Below the pieces are notes generated by a model. It ran no database searches. It was given only the letters and a program-made list of their open reading frames with translations, and was not told where the DNA came from. The position numbers and the translations under genes are program-made. Of a DNA stretch of 64,000 bases, positions 33,845 through 41,985 are shown piece after piece. The stretch covers positions 3,368,501 to 3,432,500 of the forward strand of contig NZ_CP027806.1 in NCBI RefSeq assembly GCF_003353065.1, read 5' to 3'. The DNA comes from Cyclonatronum proteinivorum (GTDB lineage: Bacteria; Bacteroidota; Rhodothermia; Balneolales; Cyclonatronaceae). The first letter of the stretch is position 1, and every line of letters begins with the position of its first letter.

Positions 33845-36478
33845 TTATTTCACCAGCATCATTCTGCGGGTAAGCTGTGTGCCTTCTGTTTCGAGGCGGT
33901 ACAGGTACACGCCACTTGAAAGGCGGCTGCCGTCGAACTGCACGGTGTGTATGCCAGCGCTTTGTGTTTCATTGACGAGCAGGGCTACGCGCTGTCCCAG
34001 CATGTTATACACCGAGAGCTGTACGTTTCCGGCTGCGGGCAGCTCATACCGGATGTTGGTGACCGGGTTGAAGGGGTTCGGATAGTTTTGCTCGAGGCGG
34101 AAGCTTCCCGCAAGCTCGGTGCCTTCATTAACAGAAGTAACCACACCGCGCTGCAAGGTCACTGATGCGCCATCGCCGGTGTTGAATCCACTGCCGTCGG
34201 TAGCAAAAGCGCGGTGCCACACAGTTACCGATTCGCCTTCAGCTACGCCAAGGTCGGCGAGCAGGGCGTCAACAGTGCCAAAGGTGAGGGGCGCTGCGGT
34301 TGCTTCCCCGGTGCTGAGCTGCAGCACGCTGTCTTCGAAATCAGCATCAAGCGCGAGTTCCCACACATAGACGAGCAGATCTCCATCCGCATCTTCTGCG
34401 GCAGTCCACTCCGGCTCAAAAGGTGTTGACCCAGCGCCTTCCAGCACCAGCGTTGCACCATCGGCAGGGAAAGTGATTTCAGGTGCGGTAGCCGGAGCGC
34501 GGTTTGGCGCAAGCAGCAGCTGCCCCCGGATTTCGCCCGGCATGTTATCAACCGAGTGCACATTCACATACAACTCACCACTGACAAGCTGAACGAGTTC
34601 ATCCATGCTGAGGCTGAACACATTCTCACCTGCATCAAAAATGCCGTTGCGGGCGTCATCCGCGCTGTCGAGCTGCGGGTTCAAATCAAACACAATACCG
34701 CCATTGGTTCCGGCAGCACCTTCATGAATGTGGACACCGGGGGAACCCAGGAAGTTGCTTTCCAAGTCATTAAAGCTTCCGCTCAGGGTAAGCTCGGTGC
34801 CGCGCAGCTCAACAGCAATACCCCCGAAGGCTTCGGTCTGAACCGGCTGTACTTCTGTGAGTCCCGTGAGTGCGGCATAGAAATAGTGCTGCGCCAGCGG
34901 CAGGACCTGACCACGGATTTCGCCCGGCGGAATATCCGTACTGTGGATGTTCACATACCACGAGCGGGATACGAGCGCATTCACATCTTCGGCGGTCAGG
35001 GTGAAGGTGTTATCAGCCGGCAGATAGGTCCCGCTGCGGTTATCATCGCCCAGCACGGGATTCAGCACAAGATCAACGCCACCGTTTTGTCCGGCAGGTC
35101 CGTTGTGAAAATGCGATCCGATATCAAGGTTGTAGTCTGATTCCAGGCCCGCAAATGAGCCGGTTGCCACAATGGAACTGTCCGAAGCATACCATTCTAC
35201 GAAGACGGCGCCGGTTGCCTGACTCGTGTTCTGCGGAATTTCAAACGCACCGGACAGGGGTGCGTAGAAGTAAATGTTGGCCTGCGGCAATACCTGTCCG
35301 CGGATTTCACCAGCAGGAAAGGCCTCGGAGTGAATATTCAGGTAGTGTCCGCGGTCGGCAAGGCGCGACACGATTTCTGCGGGTACGTTTTCAAAAGTAT
35401 TGTTGGCGGCTTCAAAAATGCCGGAGCGACCGTCTTCATCGACAGTTGGGGTGAGGGAAACATCTACCCCGCCGTTTTCACCTGCAAAGCCGCGGTGCAG
35501 GTGTGCCCCGCTGCCGGTATTGCCGACTTCTTCGATATAATCGCCTATCAGACCGGAGAAGGCCCCGGTGACAACCAGAGTGCTGCCGTCCCACTCCAGC
35601 GAAAGTCCGCCCTGTGCCGTGCTCGTATTGGCCGGGACTTCAAAACCGCCGGAAGCATAGGCCTGAAAAATAGTGCGGTCGGAAGGCAGCAGCTGTCCGC
35701 GCAGCTCACCTGCAGGATGGCGTTCAGTATGGATGTTGATGTACATGCCACGTTGCTGCAATAGATTAGCCTGATCGGGAGTCAGCGTAACCGTTTCATC
35801 AAACGTACCGGCAGTATTTCCGGCAGAAAGCACCGGATTCAGGATGACCTCGACCGGGCCATTCTCGCCGGTGAAGCCTGCGTGAATGTGCACACCGGTT
35901 TCCCCTACCGGCATAATAGCTGTGCTTAGGCCTTCAAATGTTCCGGTGAGGGTGAGCTCGCTGCCGTTCAGGCTCGCCTCAACCATTCCGGTTGCAGCGG
36001 TAAACACAGGCGGCACTTCACTTGAACCGCTCAGGAAAGCGGTAAAGTTTTGAAATTCAGGCGCATCGGTAAGGTTGATCTTCCAGCCCATATCAGCATG
36101 AAATCCGCACTGATACCAGATGACATCCGGAAGATCGTCGCCCGGCGTAAAGGTCAGTACGCCGTTTTGCACGCGTGAATTGACCACGCCGTCGGTAATC
36201 TCACCTTCATAGCCGTTAAATTCTTCCTGAACCGACAGGAAAAAAGGGTGTCCGCTCGCATCAACATTGAAGGTGTAGGTTTCGCCCCGCTGCAGGGTCA
36301 GTTCAGCCCCCTGCACGCCATCAATGACATAGACGACGGGAAAGGTATTGCCAAAGTTCGGATGGCTCTCATTAACCGACTCAACGGTAACATCGAAAGT
36401 TTGCTGTGCCTGAGCCGTCAGCCCCACAGCAAATATCATCAGCAATACTGATGCTATACTTGTGAATAGTTTTTTCAT
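33845..36478 (-). CDS. Secreted cupredoxin-like / four-CHRD-domain protein with type IX sorting domain
   Basis: This 877-aa protein starts at the ATG at 36478 with a signal peptide (MKKLFTSIASVLLMIFAVGL ending TAQAQ). A cupredoxin-like domain follows (about 25-135) with candidate type-1 copper ligands in SGHPFF (His) and YQCGFHADMGW (Cys, His, Met). Four CHRD repeats (about 140-640) each carry a VHIH- or HLH-type motif, an N/H-x-NIH motif, and a terminal PAGEIRGQ. A Fibronectin-like linker (EPEWTAAEDADGD) leads to the C-terminal sorting domain (RLEQNYPNPFNPVTNIRYEL to RMMLVK). CHRD domains occur in chordin and in bacterial secreted proteins with no settled function. Surface location through T9SS is inferred. 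Metal binding is likely from the motifs but unproved. Confidence 0.9.
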   Translation of the reverse strand: MKKLFTSIASVLLMIFAVGLTAQAQQTFDVTVESVNESHPNFGNTFPVVYVIDGVQGAELTLQRGETYTFNVDASGHPFFLSVQEEFNGYEGEITDGVVNSRVQNGVLTFTPGDDLPDVIWYQCGFHADMGWKINLTDAPEFQNFTAFLSGSSEVPPVFTAATGMVEASLNGSELTLTGTFEGLSTAIMPVGETGVHIHAGFTGENGPVEVILNPVLSAGNTAGTFDETVTLTPDQANLLQQRGMYINIHTERHPAGELRGQLLPSDRTIFQAYASGGFEVPANTSTAQGGLSLEWDGSTLVVTGAFSGLIGDYIEEVGNTGSGAHLHRGFAGENGGVDVSLTPTVDEDGRSGIFEAANNTFENVPAEIVSRLADRGHYLNIHSEAFPAGEIRGQVLPQANIYFYAPLSGAFEIPQNTSQATGAVFVEWYASDSSIVATGSFAGLESDYNLDIGSHFHNGPAGQNGGVDLVLNPVLGDDNRSGTYLPADNTFTLTAEDVNALVSRSWYVNIHSTDIPPGEIRGQVLPLAQHYFYAALTGLTEVQPVQTEAFGGIAVELRGTELTLSGSFNDLESNFLGSPGVHIHEGAAGTNGGIVFDLNPQLDSADDARNGIFDAGENVFSLSMDELVQLVSGELYVNVHSVDNMPGEIRGQLLLAPNRAPATAPEITFPADGATLVLEGAGSTPFEPEWTAAEDADGDLLVYVWELALDADFEDSVLQLSTGEATAAPLTFGTVDALLADLGVAEGESVTVWHRAFATDGSGFNTGDGASVTLQRGVVTSVNEGTELAGSFRLEQNYPNPFNPVTNIRYELPAAGNVQLSVYNMLGQRVALLVNETQSAGIHTVQFDGSRLSSGVYLYRLETEGTQLTRRMMLVK

Positions 36479-36673
36479 AGTTAGGGATTTGGTTTTCTGA
36501 TTGATGAACACCCATTTCAACTATGAACAAAAAAAAAATCGTTCCTATATAATTAAATATCAGCATGATATATCCCCAACGTATTGCCGTACAGCCGGTT
36601 AGTTGAGCAATATAAAACTGATATGTCTGAACGTGGTGGTTAATAAATGCAACTAAATTGCATATATTCCGGC

Positions 36674-37228
36674 ATGAGTAAAACAGGCAGACAGATCGAA
36701 AAACTATTTCATCAGCAGTGCTGGTGCTGGGGAGCGGATATCCGCAACGGCAATCCGAACTATCTCCTGCAATATGGCTTCACCAAAAGTCCGCGTCCCT
36801 GCCCGGACTGCGGAAGCAGCCGGTATACGCTGTTGCGGGACGGCCTTCAGATTCACTTATGGGCTTTCGGCGCCCTGTGGCAATCCGGCAACAAAACTGC
36901 ACTCTGCCTGAAGCGCTATGACCGGCAGCCTTCTCTTTTCACGGGTGAAATCTCCCCTGACTGTATTCATGAAGTATCCGAATTTGAAGGACACATGCAG
37001 CGCATACCAAGGTCTTCTCTGCCGCTGTATCATGCGGAATTTGCAGAATTTATTTCCTTCATGGTCAGCTATGAAGCCTTCATCAGACAGCACGCTCCCG
37101 CCGGATACCGCAATCGATGTCTGAAAGGCTGGCCGCACAAATGTATGGAAGGCAGCAGGATGGAAGCCGCGTGGCGGGATCTCCGCGCGCACCTCACAAA
37201 CGGCAAACCGGGCCCTGCGGCGGCCTGA
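36674..37228 (+). CDS. Cysteine-rich protein of unknown function
   Basis: The 184-aa product is not a family I recognise. I chose the ATG at 36674 (MSKTGRQIEKLFHQQCWCWG); the frame is open to an ATG at 36647. Pairs of cysteines, CWC and CPDCGSS, lie 36 residues apart and could bind one zinc ion as a ribbon-like CxC...CxxC site. Further Cys residues follow near ALCLKRY, SPDCIHEV, NRCLKG and HKCMEG. There is no signal peptide or membrane helix. It is flanked by long gaps and is transcribed alone, opposite to the CHRD gene. Coding status is supported by an uninterrupted frame with Cys/Trp-rich conservation-like patterns, but homology was not checked. Confidence 0.65.
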   Translation: MSKTGRQIEKLFHQQCWCWGADIRNGNPNYLLQYGFTKSPRPCPDCGSSRYTLLRDGLQIHLWAFGALWQSGNKTALCLKRYDRQPSLFTGEISPDCIHEVSEFEGHMQRIPRSSLPLYHAEFAEFISFMVSYEAFIRQHAPAGYRNRCLKGWPHKCMEGSRMEAAWRDLRAHLTNGKPGPAAA

Positions 37229-37379
37229 GCACGGGCTGAATTTAATTTGAGAAAAGGCCGTTTTACCGGTAACTTCCTGCGCGTGTACAGCAAGTCTGTT
37301 TCCTTTTCCGTATATTGGTTAGCTAATCAGAAAAGCGGTTTCACAGCCCATTTTTATCAAACTTACAAGAGTGAATTTT

Positions 37380-38159
37380 ATGAAAATCAGTGTTTGTATT
37401 AAACAAGTCCCGGACGTATCCGCTCCGATAAGTATTAAAGACGGAGCCCTATCACAGGATTCAGACCGCATGGTGCTGGATGCCTACTCTGCCTCGGCCG
37501 TTGAAGAAGCCCTGGTACTCACACAGGCACACGGCGGGGAAGTCGAAGTTGTGCTGGTTGGTCCGGATAAGGCCAAGGAAACCATTCGTAAAGCGCTGGC
37601 TATGGGCGCAGCATCCGGGGTACACATTCAGGTTGAAGAAATGGAAGGACTGGATTCCGGCGCCTTTGCCGAAATTCTGGCGGCCTGGCACAAGCAAAGC
37701 AGCTTCGACGCCATTCTCACCGGCAAGCAAAGTCAGGATACGGATGCCGGCCTCACCGGTGGCATGCTGGCCTGGAAACTCGAGCTGCCCTACTGCGCCA
37801 ACGCCGTAGGACTCACCTACGAAAACGACAGCTTCCTGGTGAAACGTCAGGGCGATACCGGTCAGGAAATGGTTGCGCTCAAAAGCCCCTGCCTGGTCAC
37901 CTGTTCAAACGACATGAACGAGCCGCGCATACCGAGCCTGAAAGGTATTATGCAGAGCAAGAAGAAGCCGGTTAAAACCGTAACGCTGGATGATCTGGGC
38001 CTTACACTCGACGCCGTGAAAGGCAGCGTAGTTAAAACCGAAGGGAAAGGCTATAAGGAAGTACCCGGCCGCGAACCCGGCCAAAAATTTGAGGGCGATG
38101 CCGAAGAACTGGTTTCTCAGCTCGTGAATTTGCTGGATAACGAGGCCAAAGTATTGTAA
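37380..38159 (+). CDS. etfB: Electron transfer flavoprotein beta subunit (FixA-like)
   Basis: EtfB forms the AMP- or second-FAD-binding half of the electron transfer flavoprotein. The 259-aa protein begins MKISVCIKQVPDVSAPI and has LDAYSASAVEEALVLTQAHGGEVEVVLVGP and the signature LTGKQSQDTDAGLTGGMLAWKLELPY. I chose ATG at 37380; an upstream GTG is also in frame. It is the first gene of etfB-etfA-fixC-fixX, with a 71-bp gap before etfA. In Fix-type ETFs this subunit binds the bifurcating FAD and NADH. Whether that applies here is inferred from the linked fixC and fixX. Confidence 0.94.
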   Translation: MKISVCIKQVPDVSAPISIKDGALSQDSDRMVLDAYSASAVEEALVLTQAHGGEVEVVLVGPDKAKETIRKALAMGAASGVHIQVEEMEGLDSGAFAEILAAWHKQSSFDAILTGKQSQDTDAGLTGGMLAWKLELPYCANAVGLTYENDSFLVKRQGDTGQEMVALKSPCLVTCSNDMNEPRIPSLKGIMQSKKKPVKTVTLDDLGLTLDAVKGSVVKTEGKGYKEVPGREPGQKFEGDAEELVSQLVNLLDNEAKVL

Positions 38160-38230
38160 AAACCGCCTCCTGCGCCCCGCGGCGCACGTTTCCCTAATCC
38201 GAAATTATTACCGATTTATTCTCCGAATTT

Positions 38231-39208
38231 ATGTCACACATTTTAGTTTACATCGCAGCTACCGACGGCAAAGTTAAGCGCTCATCCCTTGAAGTGCTGA
38301 GTTACTGCCGCAGGCTGGCCGCGGATAACAACCTGAAGCTCAGCGCCGCAGTACTTGACGCTGATCCTTCCCGCTACACCGATACCATCAATCAGTACGG
38401 CGCGGACACCATTTTCACGGTGAAGGAACCCGTATTTGCGAATCACCTGAACACACCCCTCATTGAAGGACTGAGCAAAATCATATCTGAAAGCAATCCG
38501 CGACTTGTTGCGTTTGCTTCCACCGAATCCGCCAAAGAAGTAATGGGCGCCCTTGCTGCGCGTCATCAGGCGGGCGCGATTCCGGACGTTGCCTCCTTTA
38601 GCCTGAATGGCGACAGCGTAGAAGCCGAGCGCCCCGTAATGGCGGCCAAAGTGCTGAGTGTGACCTCAAGCAGCAGTCCGCTGGTGATGGTTTCTGTCCG
38701 TTCCGGCTCTTACGATGCCGTAGAGCAGGCCGGCTCAGCCGAAGTACAGGAAGTCGCCTTTGATTTTGATGAAGGCGGACTGAAAAACATCCTGAAGGAA
38801 GTGATCTCAAGCTCCGGCGACAAAGTTGATCTTTCCGAAGCTGAAGTTGTGGTTGCGGCAGGTCGCGGAATCAAAGATGCCGAAGGCGTGAAGCTGGTCG
38901 AAGACCTGGCCGATGCGCTCGGCGCAGCCATTGGCGCAAGCCGCGCAGTCACCGAATCCGGACTCTTCCCCGCAACCCTGCAGATCGGTCAGACCGGGAA
39001 AGTCGTTTCGCCTCAGCTTTATTTTGCCATTGGTATTTCCGGCGCGATTCAGCACGTTGCCGGCATGGCCAACTCCAAGGTCATCGTAGCCATCAACAAA
39101 GACGCCGACGCGCCGATTTTTCAGTATGCGACCTACGGCCTTGTGGGAGATCTCTTCAAAATCCTGCCGCTGCTCACTGAGCAAATCCGCAGCGTGAAGG
39201 CAGGCTAA
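38231..39208 (+). CDS. etfA: Electron transfer flavoprotein alpha subunit (FixB-like)
   Basis: EtfA binds the electron-transferring FAD. The 325-aa protein has an N-terminal ETF domain (HILVYIAATDGKVKRSSLEVL) and the C-terminal FAD-binding domain with VVAAGRGIKDAEGVKLVEDLADALGAAIGASRA, GQTGKVVSPQLYFAIGISGAIQHVAGM and INKDADAPIFQYATYG. These are the diagnostic FAD-contact motifs. It is followed after 9 bp by the quinone oxidoreductase gene. Start is ATG. Confidence 0.95.
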   Translation: MSHILVYIAATDGKVKRSSLEVLSYCRRLAADNNLKLSAAVLDADPSRYTDTINQYGADTIFTVKEPVFANHLNTPLIEGLSKIISESNPRLVAFASTESAKEVMGALAARHQAGAIPDVASFSLNGDSVEAERPVMAAKVLSVTSSSSPLVMVSVRSGSYDAVEQAGSAEVQEVAFDFDEGGLKNILKEVISSSGDKVDLSEAEVVVAAGRGIKDAEGVKLVEDLADALGAAIGASRAVTESGLFPATLQIGQTGKVVSPQLYFAIGISGAIQHVAGMANSKVIVAINKDADAPIFQYATYGLVGDLFKILPLLTEQIRSVKAG

Positions 39209-39217
39209 GGATACATC

Positions 39218-40543
39218 ATGGAAGATAAATTTGACTGTATCGTCATCGGAGGCGGCATTGCGGGGCTGAGCGCGGCCATGGTGCTCGCCCGCAACAACAT
39301 GAAGTTCATGCTCATCGAGCGGGGCGAATTCAGCGGGGCGAAGAACGTCTCCGGCGGCGTGCTCTGGGGTGAAGGTCTCTCCAAGCTCGTGCCCAACTAC
39401 TGGGAGGAAGAAGACGCCGGTTTCGAGCGCTTCATCAATCACCGCCGCCTCACCTTCATGGACCCGGACTCCACCTTCAGCATCGACTTCAAAAGCGAGA
39501 GTTTCAACGGCACCCCTTACAAGGGCGTTGTGGTGCTGCGCTCGAAGTTCGACAACTGGCTTGCCGAGAAGGTGCAGGAAGCCATAGACCAAAGCGAGCA
39601 CGCCGACGAGTGCTTTCTCGCCCCGAACATTCTCGTGGAAGAAGTGCTGATGCAGGACGGCAAAGCGGTCGGCATCAAAGCAGGCGGCGACGAATTCTAC
39701 GCCGATTCCGTCATCATTGCGGAGGGCGTCAACAACCTGCTCACGCGGCAGATCGGCCTGCAGGACAAGTACGTCCCCGCCGACGCCCTGGCTGTTGGCG
39801 TGAAAGAGATCATCCGCTTCGATCAGAAAGTGCTGGAAGACCGCTTTCAGCTCAACGGACTCAGCGGCATGAGCAACGAATTCATCGGCACGGCCACGCA
39901 GGGCGTTGAAGGTGGCGGTTTCCTCTACACCAACCGCGACACCCTCTCCTTCGGCCTCGTGCTCGGCATGATCAGCCTCCGCGATTCCGGCCTCAAGCCT
40001 TACGACATCCTGAACGAATTCAAGGCCCATCCGGTCATCCGCGACATCCTGCGGGATGGCGAAGTCGTTGAATACTCCGCGCATGCGGTCTCCACCGGCG
40101 ACATGAAGGTGATGCCGAAGGAAATCTACGCCGACGGTGTACTCGTAGCCGGTGAAGCCGCCAATTTGCTGATGAACTCGGGCAAGGCCATTCAGGGCAT
40201 GGATTACGCCCTGCACTCCGGCGTACTCGCCGCCGAAACCATCGTGGAAGCCAAACAAAAAGGCGACTACAGCAAAACCACCATGAAATCCTACCGCGAC
40301 AAGCTTGAAAAAAGCTTCGTGCTGCAGGATATGCGCAACTTCCAGGGCGCGGTCGAGTTTCTGCACAGCAAGCAGATGTTCGAATCGGTCCCGGGGCTGG
40401 TCTGTGATTTCGGGAAACAGTTCTTCTCCATCAAAAACGAACCCACCCCGAAAACCCGCGAGATGCTAACCAAATCCATCAAAAAACACTCCAGCTACTG
40501 GGATTTACTGAAATTAGGACTTAAAGGAGCACGCTCACTATGA
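39218..40543 (+). CDS. fixC: ETF-quinone oxidoreductase family flavoprotein (FixC)
   Basis: FixC passes electrons from the ETF to the quinone pool. The 441-aa protein starts with a Rossmann FAD motif (CIVIGGGIAGLSAAMVLAR), then ERGEFSGAKNVSGGVLWGEGL, and near residues 300-330 has DGVLVAGEAANLLMNSGKAIQGMDYALHSG, the second FAD-contact region and the membrane-associated ubiquinone segment. It lacks the Fe-S domain of mitochondrial ETF-QO, which here is encoded separately as fixX. The stop overlaps the fixX start by 4 bp. GC content at third positions is high across this operon. Confidence 0.94.
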   Translation: MEDKFDCIVIGGGIAGLSAAMVLARNNMKFMLIERGEFSGAKNVSGGVLWGEGLSKLVPNYWEEEDAGFERFINHRRLTFMDPDSTFSIDFKSESFNGTPYKGVVVLRSKFDNWLAEKVQEAIDQSEHADECFLAPNILVEEVLMQDGKAVGIKAGGDEFYADSVIIAEGVNNLLTRQIGLQDKYVPADALAVGVKEIIRFDQKVLEDRFQLNGLSGMSNEFIGTATQGVEGGGFLYTNRDTLSFGLVLGMISLRDSGLKPYDILNEFKAHPVIRDILRDGEVVEYSAHAVSTGDMKVMPKEIYADGVLVAGEAANLLMNSGKAIQGMDYALHSGVLAAETIVEAKQKGDYSKTTMKSYRDKLEKSFVLQDMRNFQGAVEFLHSKQMFESVPGLVCDFGKQFFSIKNEPTPKTREMLTKSIKKHSSYWDLLKLGLKGARSL

Positions 40544-40842
40544 AAAAACTCAGCATCGCTGAACGCCTGGGGATGGTCAACTACCTGAACCAGGGCAAAT
40601 CAGAAGCAAAACCCCACATTCTCGTCAACACCGATATCTGCAACACCGAGTGCGGCCACAAAGCTACGACCCGCGTGTGCCCGGCCAACTGCTACACCCT
40701 CGACGAAGTCGGCAAGGTGCACTTCCAGTTTGAAGACTGCATCGAATGCGGCACCTGCATGTACGCATGCGACAAAGGCGCCGTAGAATGGCACTACCCC
40801 GACCCCGAAATCGGCCGCGGCGTAAAATGGAACTTCGGCTAA
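40540..40842 (+). CDS. fixX: Ferredoxin-like protein FixX
   Basis: FixX is the small ferredoxin partner of FixC. The 100-aa protein has an N-terminal ~30 residues, then cysteines at about 34, 38, 47 and 51 (NTDICNTECG, VCPANC), and the classical ferredoxin motif CIECGTCMYACDKGAVEW (Cys67, 70, 73, 77), which together can bind one cubane [4Fe-4S] cluster. A possible ribosome-binding sequence (AAAGGAG) lies 12 nt upstream, inside fixC. It is the last gene of the operon, which ends with a strong terminator. Confidence 0.94.
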   Translation: MKKLSIAERLGMVNYLNQGKSEAKPHILVNTDICNTECGHKATTRVCPANCYTLDEVGKVHFQFEDCIECGTCMYACDKGAVEWHYPDPEIGRGVKWNFG

Positions 40843-40890
40843 ACGGGCTAAGCCCAAACACAGCCATTTCTACTGATAGAGCATACAATC

Positions 40891-40926
40891 AAAAGAGGCC
40901 GGATCGCCCTGATCCCGGCCTCTTTT
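40891..40926 (+). terminator. Rho-independent terminator of the fix operon
   Basis: A 12-bp inverted repeat (AAAAGAGGCCGG / CCGGCCTCTTTT) with a short loop lies 49 bp after the fixX stop, followed by a T-rich stretch. Confidence 0.9.
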
Positions 40927-40945
40927 GTATTTTTAGACTTTATTA

Positions 40946-41035
40946 TTTTTTGGGGAAAACCCCGTGCACATCACTGGCAGCGGAGGTGGTTTAGATATCC
41001 CAAATCGGCGGGAGTACCTTGCTTTTTTTTGGGGG
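40946..41035 (-). repeat. Dispersed intergenic repeat, copy A
   Basis: Read on the minus strand, this stretch goes from AAAAAAAAGCAAGGTAC through ATTTGGGATAT to GATGTGCACGGGGTTTTCCCC followed by a run of A. The same anchors in the same order and orientation recur at copies B (47077-47195) and C (56543-56632), while the sequence between them differs. The element is not inside a gene in any of the three places. Its nature (a decayed mobile-element end or a structured RNA) is unknown. Confidence 0.55.
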
Positions 41036-41102
41036 CTAAGTGGGTTAATTGAGTTTTTTACCCGTAATGATTTGATTTTATGTGCGGCAAAAAGGCGGCG
41101 CG

Positions 41103-41162
41103 GATAAACTTCGAATGTAAGCAGCAAAACTCAAACACGTTCGCTTGATTTGCTTGTTATGC
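41103..41162 (+). other. attC-like recombination site (left boundary of cassette)
   Basis: The 3' end reads TTCGCTTGATTTGCTTGTTATGC, close to the degenerate consensus used to recognise integron attC sites (a TCGGCTTGAACGA-like stretch followed by TTGTTAGVC). The core GTTATGC is at 41156-41162. A plausible 1L-type start, GATAAAC, lies at 41103. The inner arms pair poorly by eye, so the folded site remains unproved. Confidence 0.5.
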
Positions 41163-41169
41163 TGGTGGT

Positions 41170-41436
41170 TTAGTCGTAATGCGTCCACATACGAATCACC
41201 TTTACAATCTTCTCTTCCTCAAGGACCTGGTAAACCAAGCGGTGCTGGATGTTGATGCGCCTGGAATAAGCTCCCTCCAAATTACCGACAAGTTTTTCAT
41301 ACGGAGGGTAATCTTGAGAGGGATTCTCCTTTATAATATCCAGTAAATCCTCAATTTTAGGCTTTAACCCCGAGGAAGCCGCTTTTTTAGCATCTTTTTT
41401 TGCTTGTTTTGTGTAAACGAGTTTGTATTTACTCAC
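41170..41436 (-). CDS. yoeB: YoeB/Txe-family mRNA interferase toxin
   Basis: This 88-aa RelE-superfamily toxin cleaves mRNA in the ribosomal A site. The C-terminal signature GAYSRRINIQHRLVYQV followed by VKVIRMWTHYD contains the catalytic Arg, His and terminal Tyr expected for YoeB. The start is GTG at 41436, overlapping the antitoxin stop as GTGA, so translation is coupled. Together with yefM it forms a complete addiction module bounded by two attC-like sites. Confidence 0.95.
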   Translation of the reverse strand: MSKYKLVYTKQAKKDAKKAASSGLKPKIEDLLDIIKENPSQDYPPYEKLVGNLEGAYSRRINIQHRLVYQVLEEEKIVKVIRMWTHYD

Positions 41437-41675
41437 CAGTCAAGCTCTTCATCGGTTTCTTCGACAGGAGTTCGTAGCCCTTCAATAATAGACTCCTGCA
41501 TTCCTGAAATAGAAGACAGATAGAGTGTTTCCTGAATGGATCGCCAGTCATCCTCGCTTATGAGTACCGCATTGGTTCTCTTGCCGGTTATTTGAATTGG
41601 CTCGTGGGTTTCAGAAGCCTCATCTAATAGCCGGTAAATCTCTTTCCGGGCTTGTGTGGCAGTTAATGTCTTCAT
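41433..41675 (-). CDS. yefM: YefM/Phd-family antitoxin
   Basis: This 80-aa antitoxin neutralises YoeB and represses the operon promoter through its N-terminal DNA-binding fold. I chose the ATG at 41675 (MKTLTATQARKEIYRLLDEA); the frame continues upstream to 41855 but that part is implausible and covers the attC-like site. KRTNAVLISEDDWRSIQETLYL is the characteristic middle segment. The acidic C-terminus (VEETDEELDW) would bind the toxin. The promoter should lie in the 310 bp upstream, toward the right-hand attC-like site. Confidence 0.94.
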   Translation of the reverse strand: MKTLTATQARKEIYRLLDEASETHEPIQITGKRTNAVLISEDDWRSIQETLYLSSISGMQESIIEGLRTPVEETDEELDW

Positions 41676-41754
41676 AATAACATAGTGGGTTAAATGTATT
41701 TTCATTTTAACGTACGTCATTCCGTACTTAATATCAAGCCAAAAATCTGAAGAA

Positions 41755-41844
41755 GCATAACGGTTTGGGTATATGCAGCGAGGCAACCAGTACAAAAGTC
41801 GAGCCGCCAAGCGCAAACTTGTCTGCAAGATGCACTTGTTAGCC
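41755..41844 (+). other. attC-like recombination site (right boundary of cassette)
   Basis: The site starts with GCATAAC (41755-41761) and ends ACTTGTTAGCC, with core GTTAGCC at 41838-41844. GCATAAC is the exact reverse complement of GTTATGC at the left boundary, as expected for the attC that belongs to a cassette starting there. TGCAG / CTGCA can form part of the inner stem. The region covered by the extended antitoxin frame is this site. Confidence 0.55.
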
Positions 41845-41985
41845 TCAATATGCAATAATTATTTAGCCCACTAACAGTCAGGTGTTACTGCTACCGGGCG
41901 ACCAACTTCAATTTTAAATGAAACCTGATTCGCATGCAGTTATTCCTCTGAATCGGCTGTGCAGGTTTATTTTTCAATCCCCCCC

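Noticed and set aside
38807-40366. 519-codon minus-strand open frame antisense to etfA and fixC
   Set aside because: Antisense shadow in a GC-rich region; spans two real genes with unmistakable motifs.
41676-41855. Upstream extension of the antitoxin frame by 60 codons
   Set aside because: Covers the attC-like site, and the known antitoxin family starts at the ATG at 41675.
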